Notes: generated by a model not told the origin, from the sequence alone. Counted from the stretch's first letter, positions 1-9,534 are shown. The stretch is DNA of 64,000 nt from Castanea sativa (GCF_040712315.1 NC_134023.1:12843442-12907441); one strand, 5' to 3'. A program made the numbers and translations.

Positions 1-1210
1 TATAATCATTCCAATTTTTAAAGATCCATGTTTGTACTTGTTTTCTTTTGGATTTTAATCTTGTTTACATTGTTTGCTAGTTTGGGTCTAGTTTAACGTT
101 ATTGATTTTTTTTTTTTTAAAGAATCTTTTACAGTATTGATCTCAAGTGGGTATTCGATTCTAAGAGCATCTCCAGCAGCTGCTCTATCTCTATTTTTTG
201 GAGAATATATGCTACCGTTCACCTGCTGTTCACACTCCAACAGTTTCTCCAAAAACTAAACTTTTCCAATTTTTTTTTGAAGTTGCTACAGTGCTTCTCT
301 AGATACAGAGAAGCACTGTAGCAACTCCAAATAATTTTTATGCTTAACAAATTCATACATCTCAATAAAAATAAATTATTTCTCTTTCCTCTCAAAGCTA
401 CAATCTCAACGGCTGAATAAAAAAAATTCTTTCTCTCTCGTTCCTTTTTTTTTTTTTTCGTTCTTCACTCTCTATCTCAACGGTAATATACCACAATCAA
501 AACAAAATCACAAAACCCAATCGAAAGATTTGAAACACAAAAACAATCTTTCTCATAAGCCTAATGAAATTTGAACAATAAAATAAAACTAATCAAACCA
601 GAACAAAAATAAAATAAAATTAAAAAAAAAAAAAAAAAAAAAACAACAACAACAACAAACAAACAAACTTGTAGAACGCAGATCTCCACTCTCTACCGGT
701 GATCTATGTGTGTATGAAAGAGAATTTGTTTGTGTGAGATAGAGGGAGAGAGTGTTCTAGAATCAAGTAGAAATGGAAAAAGTTGTAAAAAAAAAAAGAA
801 AAAAAAAAAAGAAACAGAGATAGCTAGAGAAAAAGAGAGACAGAGAGCTGAAGTGAAGAAATGGTGCGGAATGAACTAGAAAAGAAAAAGAAGGTAGATA
901 GAGGAAAGGTGTGGGATACGTGTATGGTGGAGAAAAAACCAAGAGAAAAAAAGAAACGCGGGGATGAGGACGAAAGGGAAGAAAGAAAAATAATATAAAA
1001 AATAAAAAAATCTTAATTGAGAACTACTATCACAATATTTTCACAATAAATTTTAAGTAACAGATTGTTATTAATTAATATTGGTGAGTAAAAAAATAAT
1101 TTCAATGGTGAGTTCAAATTAGAACTAGTAACAACTTTTCACATAAATTTTGTTGTGAAATTATTGTGAATAAAACACTTTTCATTGAAAAATATACGTG
1201 AATGACTGGC
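1..1210. other. Intergenic, repeat-like spacer
   Basis: No coding sequence is supported here. From about 166 the sequence opens with the motif gagcatctccagcag, a common start of plant DNA transposons, but I cannot find the matching inverted end. Poly-A, CAA and GA-rich low-complexity tracts fill roughly 420-1000. The last 170 bases (about 1017-1185) are one copy of a fold-back MITE listed separately. Confidence 0.5.
1017..1185. mobile_element. Fold-back MITE, copy 1
   Basis: An imperfect palindrome: the left end reads gagaactactatcacaata and the right end carries the complementary attattgtgaataaaac. The middle holds the motif gttcaaattagaactagtaa. The same arrangement recurs at 17978-18156, about 19280-19442, 34452-34627 and 37713-37893, which shows a dispersed non-autonomous family of roughly 170-180 bp. 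The superfamily is not determined. Confidence 0.55.
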
Positions 1211-1212
1211 CT

Positions 1213-1292
<80 letters not shown>

Positions 1293-1735
1293 AAATTCAA
1301 AAAAAAAAAAAGATTCAGAAGCCACTATTGTGGACTTTCTTATTTTCCCTATAATAGGTTTGCCATATCTATTGCCTTATGATCACAACTGTCAATTTTG
1401 CAAGACTTTCTTCTCCTTTTTCCACAACATATTTATCTCTTGTCAGCAACATATCCAGAGGAGAATATCTACTGCACTGGCACCCTTGCTTCTAGAAGAC
1501 ATTTGTCACTCCAATCCCGGGACCCCCATTCCTTTAGACAAATGTCAAGAACAAGCCAGCCCTTATAACTCAAAGATTATCTTCTGAATGTAAAATATTT
1601 TTGTAAATTATTGCCTATAAATAGGCCTCTTGTGTCCTTAGATCGGTAGAGTTAGAGAGAGTAGCAAGAAAAAAGAAAACCTTATGTAACATTTCCCAGT
1701 TTATGTCTTCCAGTCTATGGAGAGTTCACAAAAGG
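1211..1735 (+). pseudogene. Endogenous caulimovirid intergenic (promoter) fragment A
   Basis: This stretch begins at the sequence that follows the viral polyprotein stop in the main copy (ctaaagatagata, compare 8085-8100). It continues through an expanded GATA/TA microsatellite, one copy of the motif CCACTATTGTGG (about 1323-1334) and the conserved intergenic sequence, to a TATA box at 1616-1624. A leader segment follows, ending near the motif tcttccagtc. It matches 8087-8585 on the same strand and 3100-2590 on the other. It carries no viral coding region, so it is a separate fragment of the same viral family joined to the inverted piece on its right. Confidence 0.75.
1616..1624 (+). promoter_or_regulatory. 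Viral TATA box (fragment A)
   Basis: TATAAATAG is followed by gcctcttgtgtccttagatc, the segment shared by all complete intergenic copies. The position, after the 3' end of the polyprotein frame and before the leader and primer-binding site, is that of the pregenomic RNA promoter in Caulimoviridae. Activity in the host is unknown. Confidence 0.6.
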
Positions 1736-2004
1736 TGGCTACCCAAGGAGTGGGGGTCTCGGGATTGGAGTGACAAATATCTTCTAGAAGCAAGGGTGTA
1801 AGTGCAGTAGATATTCTCCTCTAGATATGTTGCTGACAAGAGATAAATATGTTGTGGAAAAAGGAGAAGAAAGTCTTGCAAAATTGACAGTTGTGATCAT
1901 AAGGCAATAGATACGGCAAACCTATTATAGGGAAAATAAGAAAGTCCACAATAGTGGCTTTGTTGAAAAGTCCACAATAGTGGCTTTTGACTCTTTTTTG
2001 AATA
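1736..2004 (-). pseudogene. Endogenous caulimovirid intergenic fragment B (inverted)
   Basis: Read on the minus strand, this fragment starts at the paired CCACTATTGTGG motifs (near 1985 and 1955) and runs through the intergenic sequence to about 1745. It breaks off before the TATA box, where it meets fragment A head-on. On its other side (about 2000-2010) it is fused to the short viral reading-frame piece of fragment C. The fusion points show repeated rearrangement rather than one clean integration. Confidence 0.7.
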
Positions 2005-2009
2005 GGAGG

Positions 2010-2196
2010 GTGAAGCATGGTCAAACATATAACAAGGTAAGATCTTTTGTGTATGGGTTTGACTGGTAAGCTTAGGTTGACATTTTGGTATTTGGGGGAG
2101 GACTTTCTGGTAATATGGAATTAGTGGTGGTTTCTGGTTTTGTTGGTTTTGATCATGATTTTCTCTACATGGGGAAAGGGATGGAGTTTTCCACAA
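2010..2196 (-). pseudogene. Possible 5' end of the viral polyprotein frame
   Basis: An open frame of about 60 codons, rich in Gln, Pro and Lys, lies downstream of the minus-strand promoter (2688-2680) and primer-binding site (2409-2397). That is where the first viral reading frame should begin. No domain can be recognised, and no ATG clearly marks a start. The frame is cut off near 2005 by the join to fragment B. The assignment rests on position only. Confidence 0.35.
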
Positions 2197-2396
2197 GATG
2201 ACTCAGGAAAAATAGGTTCTTTGAAACTTTAAGAACAACCCCTTAGTGTTCTACTTGATTATCAAATCCAGTGTTCTGATGTGATAAATACAGAGGATCC
2301 ACTTATTGTGGCAACTGTAAATCACAGAGCATACTAATCAGGACAATAATCAAAGTATACTGATCAAAGGAGGATGAAACTGGTTACAAGTAAATT

Positions 2397-2409
2397 GGCT
2401 CTGATACCA
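2397..2409 (-). promoter_or_regulatory. tRNA-iMet primer-binding site of the endogenous caulimovirid
   Basis: On the minus strand the sequence is TGGTATCAGAGCC. TGGTATCAGAGC is complementary to the 3' end of plant initiator tRNA-Met, the primer used by caulimovirids. It lies about 270 bases downstream of the TATA box at 2688-2680, as expected for priming of minus-strand DNA on pregenomic RNA. Confidence 0.85.
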
Positions 2410-2679
2410 ATTATACTAGTAAAGGACAAGGACAAACTGACAATGGGAGTGTAAGAAGATCATGGAAGCTTATTAATGGCATACATTACTAAGATACTAT
2501 AAAAAATAACATGAAAGCATGGAATAGAACATAGAACGAGATACAACAAACTGAGGGATATTATTAGATTAAACAAGCTTTTTACAGGATTGGAAGACAT
2601 AAACTGGGAAATAATACATAAGGTTTTCTTTTTTCTTGCTAACTCTCTCTAACTCTACCGATCTAAGGACACAAGAGGC

Positions 2680-2688
2680 CTATTTATA
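2680..2688 (-). promoter_or_regulatory. Viral TATA box (minus-strand copy C)
   Basis: TATAAATAG on the minus strand, in the same context as the box at 1616-1624. It lies between the 3' end of the minus-strand polyprotein remnant (3112) and the primer-binding site (2409), so this copy keeps the native order of viral control elements. Confidence 0.65.
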
Positions 2689-3051
2689 AGCAATAATTTA
2701 CAAAAATATTTTACATTCAAAAGATAATCTTTGAGTTGTAAGGGCTGGCTTGTTCTTGACATTTATCCAAAGGAGTGGGGGTCCTAGGATTGGAGTGACA
2801 AATGTCTTCTGGAAGCAAGGGTGCCAGTGCAATAGATATTCTCCTCTGGATATGTTGCTAACAAGAGATAAATATGTTGTGGAAAAATGAGAAGAAAGTC
2901 TTGCAAAATTGACAGTTGTGATCATAAGGCAATAGATACGGCAAACCTATTATAGGGAAAATAAAAAAGTCCACAATAGTGGCTTTGTTGAAAAGTCCAC
3001 AATAGTGGCTTCTAACTCTTTTTTCTTTTTCTTTTTTGAATTTTTGAATTT

Positions 3052-3093
<42 letters not shown>

Positions 3094-3111
3094 TTAGTCG
3101 TCCCACCCATC

Positions 3112-3945
3112 TCAACCTTGGAACCATTCTTCATCAACATCTGCATCTGGATCATGATTATAATAGTAAGAGTCATCATAGCCAATTAAAGGATTAGGCA
3201 TCTCCCAATGGTCTTCATGTGGCCATTGCTGTCTGCAAATATCTGGGTCGGCTGGTACTATGTCTAGGAAGATTCCCTGATTGAGAGATTCTGCCATTGT
3301 GAGCGAATAGTGACAAGATATCCAAGACACGTCCACATGTGTGTGAAGAGTACCATTAGCATTAGTCACCCAATGTATATCTGGAGGGTGGAGGATTCCT
3401 TCTGCCCGAACATTATTTTTGGAATTCACTATGCATGCAGAAATAATTTTGTGACCAAAACGGGGGTGTTCTATTTTGGGATACTTGAACCATTGGCCAT
3501 CATGAGCACCATTTTTCAAAATTTCAGACCAAAATTTGTGAAAATATTTATTTTCACAAGGGAAAATGTATGAGTAAAATTCTGGTTCGAAATGGAGGCA
3601 CAAGTAGTACTCATTGAGTAAGTACCACATGTAGAAATAGTGTACAACAGTCCAATTTGTTAGCCAAAATGCAAATGGAGTTTTCCATGATTGCTCAATG
3701 TCTGGAAAAATGGCAAGAAAATGACGTTGGTGTTCTTTGAGGTAATCATGGAGGACTCTAATGATTCTTTTGGATCTGGCTTGAAGGGTCAAGGTCTTTA
3801 TTTGGTCTTTTATTTCTAGGAGAATTGTTTCTATTATATTAAGGATATCATTAGGGGCTGTAGTAGAAGGGTTTGAGGATGAAGATGGATCTATTATTGG
3901 ATATACACATAAAGGTGGAGGAATTATTGTGGTATGAATGACTGG
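3112..3945 (-). pseudogene. Unassigned C-terminal domain of the viral polyprotein, copy C
   Basis: This is the minus-strand counterpart of the domain at 7226-8089. It is open throughout and closely similar, rich in Trp, Tyr, Phe and His (for example FWLTNWTVVHYFYMWYLL), and ends in an acidic tail. Relative to the plus copy it lacks three residues after CIV and stops early. I do not recognise the fold. Preservation of the frame in two separate copies supports a real viral coding region. Confidence 0.7.
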
Positions 3946-4312
3946 AGGCTTTCTAGAAAGGTAATCAGTAATAAGGTTATCTGTACCTTTGATGTGTTTG
4001 ACTTGGAAAGACCATTGTGAAAACTAATTTGACCATCTGAGTAACTGAGGATGTGGGAGCATTTTTCTTTTGAATTGGAGCATTTTAGGAAAAGAGGACA
4101 CGTCCATTTCTACAAGAAAGTTGTGGCCAAGGAGGTGAAACTGGAATTTTTCAATTTCATGTTTGACTGCCAGGATTTCTTTGAAAATAAAATGGTAATA
4201 AAGCTCTGAAGGCTTGAATGCACCGCTTTTATATCCACAAATATTTCTTTTGCCATCAATTTCTTCAAAGAGAGCTGCTGCCCAATACTCATCACTTGCA
4301 TCTGTCGAAATT

Positions 4313-4332
4313 TTTTGCATCCCAGATCACCA
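4313..4332. other. Head-to-head viral junction with 20-bp RT-derived patch
   Basis: Between the inverted copy C and the direct copy D lies a 20-base segment identical to 6305-6324, within the reverse-transcriptase region of copy D. It is in the same translational frame as there, encoding FCIPDHH. To its left the sequence is inverted RNase H; to its right is the coat-protein frame. Such a filler from elsewhere in the virus is what template switching or end-joining repair leaves behind. Confidence 0.8.
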
Positions 4333-5224
4333 CACAAGATTAACCTACTCATCAACCACAGATTCAAAGCACTTGTTTACCATTGATAGCAGTCCTCCTT
4401 CAAAATGGCATGATGAGATTTTTAACATGTATTTGTGGTGTACAGCTGAACTCCAAGCCCCAAATAATACTGTTGCACAGATCATTGCCAAGTTTGTCGC
4501 AAGACTTACAGGAAGATTGAGACAATGGTGGATCAATCTTAGAGAATACAGGCAAAGACAAGTAGCACAGTGCAACACTCTAGAAGATTTTTTCACCATA
4601 ATTCATAATGAATTCCTTGGTTTACTGACCCATTACACTGAAGTAGCAAGAGAAGAATTCTTACCGATGAAATGTTGCTCTTTTGAAAGAAAAGATCTGG
4701 AAAAATATTTTGACCGAATGTCAAGCAGGTACTACTCCTTTAATGGAATGGGTGATGTCAATTCTAAACACACTTTCCTTAACTCTTTCCCAGAACCATT
4801 AGGAGATGAAACTCTCCGTATGATGAACCTTCAAAAAATCACCCTGCAGCAAGCCTCCTTAGGAGAAATCTATCAGCATATGCTCATTGCTCTTGAAAAA
4901 CTCTGCAATCAAAGAAAGTTTCTTTCAGAAATCGACAAGGTCCACAACAAGCTTAAGGACAATTGTAAAAGGAAAGATTTGCAGATCAAGTGCTATGACA
5001 AAAATTGTGATTGTCCAACCAAGAGAAGAGATCATTTCAAAAAGTACTCTTGGAAGAAGAAACATTCTCAACAGAAGAAGAAGTTTTTCAGGAAAAAGAA
5101 AATGAAGTTCCTCAGAAGAAAGCAGTTCAAAGGAAAAACTTCAAAAGTTTCTTTTGTATGTAGAAGGCCCAGTCATTTTGCAAAAAATTGTCCAAAAAGA
5201 GAAAAAGCAGCAAAGCTTTTAGAG
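4333..5224 (+). pseudogene. Coat-protein-like domain of copy D
   Basis: This section shows the Trp-rich coat-protein pattern of caulimovirids (PSKWHDEIFNMYLW, then RQWWINL) and then a long basic Lys/Arg tract with scattered Cys (near 4990-5110). A zinc-knuckle relic follows at about 5155-5200. The knuckle reads SFVCRRPSHFAKNC: the first Cys of the usual CX2CX4HX4C has become Ser, so metal binding would be impaired. The section ends at a TAA (5225), beyond which the frame continues. Confidence 0.75.
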
Positions 5225-5227
5225 TAA

Positions 5228-5611
5228 GTCCAAATTCATGCAGACAACACCCCCTTTTCAGATGTTGAATCACTCTTCTCACTGGATGATGATTACTCTC
5301 CCCAAGCCTTGGCAGTCATGGCTTATTCTACCTTAGAAGATGAGTCGGATCCAAACAATACTGATGATTCAGACCCAGAAATCCAAACCATATACACATC
5401 TCAGCCTTTTATAGCTCCACTAACTGGCCCCACACCAATAGCTCAGGTTCACATCCTCCTTGATACTTATTCCAGACCCATCCCGGTAATAGCCTTGTTT
5501 GATACAGGAGCAGCAGCAACAATTCTCCATCCTAAGATATTACCCGAAAACTTTTGGTTACCCCATCATCAGATGTTTAGAGCAGCCAATGGAGAAACAT
5601 TTCTGATTACC
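5228..5611 (+). pseudogene. Retroviral-type aspartic protease domain of copy D
   Basis: An acidic linker leads into ALFDTGAAATIL (around 5490-5530). This is the catalytic Asp-Thr-Gly motif with its hydrophobic flanks, as in caulimovirid proteases that release coat protein and polymerase. The domain is cut by a TAG at 5612, but homologous-looking sequence continues in frame after it, to another TAG at 5906. Confidence 0.75.
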
Positions 5612-5986
5612 TAGAAAAGTAAGCCCATTTGCATTCGAATTTTTCCAACCCCTACCATTAAACACCAAGTCCTTGGATCCCCACTCACAAGCAGAGACCT
5701 TCTCATAAGATTTGATCTCCTTCATCAGATACTTAGTCTCAGATGGTCATCAAAAGGACTTTTGCATAAACAACACATTTTCACCTGGACCCAGGTACCT
5801 CATTTGTTCTCAATAGATCCCTTTGACTCTTTGAGATTCCATATTATCAATGAATGTTATGCAACCACTCACTCTGAATTCCTCCTTAAAAATCCAAATC
5901 CTTTGTAGAAAAATTCATCTTTTTTCATACACCTTCCCTTAAAAAAGAATAAAGACGTTAACCCCATAAAAACTAGTCATAGAGGA

Positions 5987-6856
5987 ATGAACCCAGAACA
6001 TTTGTCCTTGGCTAAGCAAGAGTTATCCACCCTTCTTTCAAAAGACCTCATTGAACCCACAACTTCTCCATGTGCGTGTGAAGCTTTCTATGTTAACAAG
6101 CATGCTGAACAAGTCCGAGTAAAGCTTAGATTGATAATTAATTACCAAGATCTTAATCATTTCCTTGTCGATAACACGTTCCCTTTGCCAAACAAAAGTG
6201 CCATTTTCCAACATCTTTCCTATGCCAAAGTGTTTTTAAAGTTTGATCTCAAAGCAGGATTCTGGCAATTAGGAATCCATCCAGAAGAAAGATACAAGAC
6301 AGCATTTTGCATCCCAGATCACCATTATCAATGGACTGTAATGCCTTTTGGCCTTAAAAATTCTCCATCTCAATTCCAAAAGGCAATGGTAACGTTGTTC
6401 CAACCGCTTTTGTCAAATGTATTGATCTATGTAGATGATATTCTCCTATTTTCAAAAGATGCAACATCCCATGAACAATTGCTTACTGAATTCTACAATT
6501 TAGTAAAAACTCAAGGGATAATGCTTTCAAAAAAGAAAATGGTCATATGAGTATCTTCTATTGACTTCTTGGGCGTAAACATTTCAGATGGAAAGTACAC
6601 TTTGCAACCCCACATAGCAGTTTCTCTTAGTGAATTTCCAGATACACTCACTAGCACCAAACAGATCCAGCAGTTTCTTGGAATTGTTAACTACATGTCA
6701 AATTTCATTCTAAAAATCTCCAGACACAGGGATTGTTTGTCTAAATTGTTGAAAAAATCTCCCCCAGAATGGAATCCAATTCATACAGAAGCAGTCCAAC
6801 AATTGAAAAAATTAGCAGAAAAACTGCTCCCTTTGCAGATTCCGGGAACAGGCAAA
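5987..6856 (+). pseudogene. Reverse transcriptase domain of copy D
   Basis: Motifs in order: LRLIINYQDLN, FDLKAGFWQLGI, MPFGLKNSPSQFQ and the catalytic YVDDILLFS (about 6427-6453), followed by the FLGI(V)NY thumb/connection segment near 6677. These belong to the polymerase of plant pararetroviruses, which copies pregenomic RNA to DNA in the cytoplasm. A TGA at 6548 separates palm and connection, and a second TGA at 6857 precedes RNase H. Both catalytic Asp residues of the YVDD box are present. Confidence 0.85.
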
Positions 6857-6859
6857 TGA

Positions 6860-7225
6860 ATTCTACAGACAGATGCAAGTGATGAGTATTGGACAGCAGC
6901 TCTCTTTGAAGAAATTGATGGCAAAAGAAATATTTGTGGATATAAAAGCGGTGCATTCAAGCCTTCAAAGCTTCATTACCATTCTACTTTCAAAGAAATC
7001 CTGGCAGTCAAACATGAAATTGAAAAGTTCCAGTTTCACCTCCTTGGCCACAACTTTCTTGTAGAAATAGACATGTCCTCTTTTCCTAAAATGCTTCAAT
7101 TCAAAAGAAAAATGCTCATACATCCTCAGTTACTCAGATGGTCAAATTGGTTTTCACAATGGTCTTTCCAAGTCAAACACATCAAAGGTACAAATAACCT
7201 TATCACTGATTACCTTTCTAGAAAG
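6860..7225 (+). pseudogene. RNase H domain of copy D
   Basis: This section starts with ILQTDASDEYW and carries the Glu of KEILAVKHEIEKFQ and the terminal LRWSNWFSQWSFQVKHIKGT...DYLSRK block typical of caulimovirid RNase H. It is uninterrupted after the TGA at 6857. That TGA most simply derives from a Trp codon by one G-to-A change. Confidence 0.85.
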
Positions 7226-8089
7226 CCTCCAGTCATTCATACCACAATAATTCCTCCACCTTTATGTGTATATCCAATAACAGATCCATCCTCATCCTCA
7301 GGCCCTTCTACTGCAGCCCCTAATGATATCCTTAATATGATAGAAACACTTCCTCCAAAAATAAAAGACAAAATAAAGACCTTGACCCTTCGAGCCAGAT
7401 CCAAAAGAATCATTAGAGTCCTCCATGATTACCTCAAAGAACACCAATGCCATTTCTTTGCCATTTTCCCAGACATTGAGCAACCATGGAAAACTCCGTT
7501 TGCATTTTGGCTAACAAATTGGACTGTTGTACACTACCTCTACATGTGGTACTTACTCAATGAGTACTACTTGTGCCTCCATTTCAAACCAGAATTCTAC
7601 TCATGCATTTTCCCTCATGAAAATAAATATTTTCACAAATTTTGGTTTGAAATTTTGAAAAATGATACTCATGATGGCCAATGGTTCAAGTATTCCAAAA
7701 TAGACCACCCCCGTTTTGGTCACAAAATTACTTCTGCATGCATAGTAACCAAGCTAAATTCCAAAAATAATGTTCGGGTAGAAGGAATCCTCCACCCTCT
7801 AGATATACATTGGGTAATTAATGCTGATGGTACTCTTCACACACATGTGAACATGTCTTTGATATCTTGTCACTATTCGCTCACAATGGCAGAATCTCTC
7901 AATCAGGGAATCTTCTCAGACATAGTACCAGCCGACCCAGATATTTGCAAACAGCAATGGCCACATAAAGACCATTGGGAGATGCCTAATCCTTTAATTG
8001 GCTATGATGACCCTTACTATCATAATCATGATCCAGATGCAAATGTTGATGAAGAATGGTTTCAAGGTAGAGATGGGTGGGACGACTAA
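7226..8089 (+). pseudogene. Unassigned C-terminal domain downstream of RNase H, copy D
   Basis: About 285 codons remain open after the RNase H domain and end at TAA 8087-8089. A Pro/Ser linker (about 7230-7330) precedes a basic helix-like segment (RARSKRIIRVLHDYL) and then an aromatic-rich region with repeated Trp/Tyr (WLTNWTVVHYLYMWYLL). A block with HTHVNM and ISCHYS follows, then an acidic Asp-rich tail. It is co-linear with 3112-3945 on the minus strand. I know of no family to assign it to; a viral accessory or host-interaction role would be speculation. Confidence 0.7.
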
Positions 8090-8745
8090 AGATAGATAGA
8101 TCGATAGATAGATAGATAGATAGATATATATATATATATATTCAAAAAAAAAAAAAGAAGTCAGAAGCCACTATTGTGGACTTTTCAACAAAGCCACTAT
8201 TGTGGACTTTTTTATTTTCCCTATAATAGGCTTGCCATATCTATTGCCTTATGATCACAACTGTCAATTTTGCAAGACTTTCTTCTCCTTTTTCCACAAC
8301 ATATTTATCTCTTGTCAGCAACATATCCAGAAGAGAATATCTACTGCACTGGCACCCTTACTTCCAGAAGACATTTGTCACTCCAATCGCAGGACCCCCA
8401 CTCCTTTGGACAAATGTCAAGAACAAGTCGGCCCTTACAACTTAAAGATTATCTTTTGAATGTAAAATATTTTTGTAAATTATTAAATAGGCCTCTTGTG
8501 TCCTTAGATCGACAGAGTTAGAGAGAGTTAGCAAGAAAAAAAAAAACCTTATGTAATATTTCCCAGTTTATATCTTCCAGTCCTGTAAAAAACTTGTTTA
8601 ATCTAATAATATCCTTCAGTTTGTTGTATCTCGTTCTATATTCTATTCCATACTTTCATGTTATTTTCTATAGTATCTTAGTAATATATGCCATTAATAA
8701 GGTTCCATGATCTTCTTACATTCTCATTGTCAGTTTGTCCTTGTC
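8090..8745 (+). pseudogene. Intergenic region and leader of copy D
   Basis: The region begins with GATA/TA repeats and two direct copies of the CCACTATTGTGG motif (about 8168 and 8195). The conserved intergenic sequence and leader follow. Relative to 1611-1624 and 2690-2680, about eight bases including the TATA core are missing at about 8484. Similarity to copy C (2440-2640 inverted) runs up to about 8745 and stops just short of where the tRNA primer-binding site would lie. Confidence 0.75.
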
Positions 8746-9534
8746 CTACAAAAAACTTTTATTTTACTCCAATTTGTATTCAATTGATTGGCCTAATTGA
8801 AAGCGCTTGAAGAGTTTTTGCCATGGAGTCTGAGGATAGAGAGAAGGGGACACAGAGAGCATTATAGTAAATTAGAAAATGTTGATATTTATAGTTAATG
8901 TCTTGTGGCAGCTGATGTGAAAATCATGTAGTATAAAAAATAATATTTTATTTTAACTGTTAGTCATGTTAGTATTTTTCATTTATCACTTAACGGTCGA
9001 GACCATTTTGACATATTACCAAAAGGTTAGAGATCAAACTGACATAATTAAAAGGTTAAGGATCAAATTAAGATATGACGTAAAGGACAAACCAACTTTG
9101 TAATTTACTCGTATAAATATAAATATAAAATAAAATAAAATAAAAATCAAGGCAACCCTCAAATCTGAAGGGAATAGTTGGAACGGAGTCTGACACGTTG
9201 CAGAATCAGCATATACAAAGAAAGATTGAAAAGAATTAAAGAAAGCAATTTTTTCCAGCAATATTGTCAACAACAAACAAACAAACAAACAAAAAAAAAA
9301 AAGTTTTGAACTATTTTTTTTAATTTTTTGTTTTGTTCTGTTTTGTTGAGAGAGATTTCAACTTTTGTGTATAATTTGTTTGATGTTGGGGCTTTCTTCC
9401 CCCTTCTGTTTTTTCTTTGACATGTTTTCCTCTATTTTTTTTTTTTTTTGCTATAATTTGGCTTTTAATTTATTCATTTTACATAATTAACCTTTTTTTT
9501 TTAATCAAAGATCTAACTTAATTGGTTAAAATTT
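8746..9534. other. Spacer with a MITE remnant
   Basis: No gene is visible. Around 8985-9112 the motifs aaaggttaaggatcaaat and taaaggacaaac resemble one end of the long-inverted-repeat MITE at 37326-37693, so a decayed member is likely. The rest is AT-rich with short poly-T runs. Confidence 0.4.

Larger units (their letters stand above)
2440..4312 (-). pseudogene. Endogenous caulimovirid copy C: RNase H, C-terminal domain and intergenic region
   Basis: This minus-strand copy is truncated at its 5' end. It starts at the RNase H domain, whose TDASDEYW motif is encoded near 4300-4280. It runs in one frame through the RNase H core and the HIKGT/DYLSRK region (about 3990-3945) into the C-terminal domain, ending at a TGA at 3114-3112. 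That stop is eight codons earlier than in the plus-strand copy. One internal TAG at 4026-4024 replaces the Trp codon found in the plus copy. The intergenic region, TATA box and leader follow to 2440. It is the inverted partner of 6850-8745, with the same gene order. Confidence 0.85.
4313..8089 (+). pseudogene. Endogenous caulimovirid polyprotein, copy D (interrupted)
   Basis: A single reading frame of about 1,259 codons carries, in order, a coat-protein-like region with degenerate zinc knuckle, an aspartic protease, reverse transcriptase, RNase H and a C-terminal domain. It has no frameshift but five in-frame stops: TAA 5225, TAG 5612, TAG 5906, TGA 6548 and TGA 6857. The movement-protein end is missing because the frame begins at the rearranged junction at 4313. 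RNase H is followed by no integrase, and the RT and RNase H motifs (YVDDILLFS, TDASDEYW, HIKGT...DYLSRK) are those of Caulimoviridae. The genus is not determined; petuvirus- or florendovirus-like lineages are candidates. Confidence 0.88.

Noticed and set aside
1218..1290. GATA/TA repeats as a CRISPR-like or regulatory array
   Set aside because: These are simple microsatellites that vary in length among the viral fragments.
1330..1587. 85-codon open frame repeated at 8202-8459 and inverted elsewhere
   Set aside because: It lies in the viral intergenic region. It recurs only because the DNA is repeated, and it has no start context or domain.
4313..8089. Reading the retroelement as a Ty3/gypsy retrotransposon
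   Set aside because: No integrase follows RNase H, and the coat-protein pattern, TDASDEYW and HIKGT...DYLSRK motifs and tRNA-Met site after a TATA promoter fit Caulimoviridae better. There are intergenic regions instead of true LTRs.
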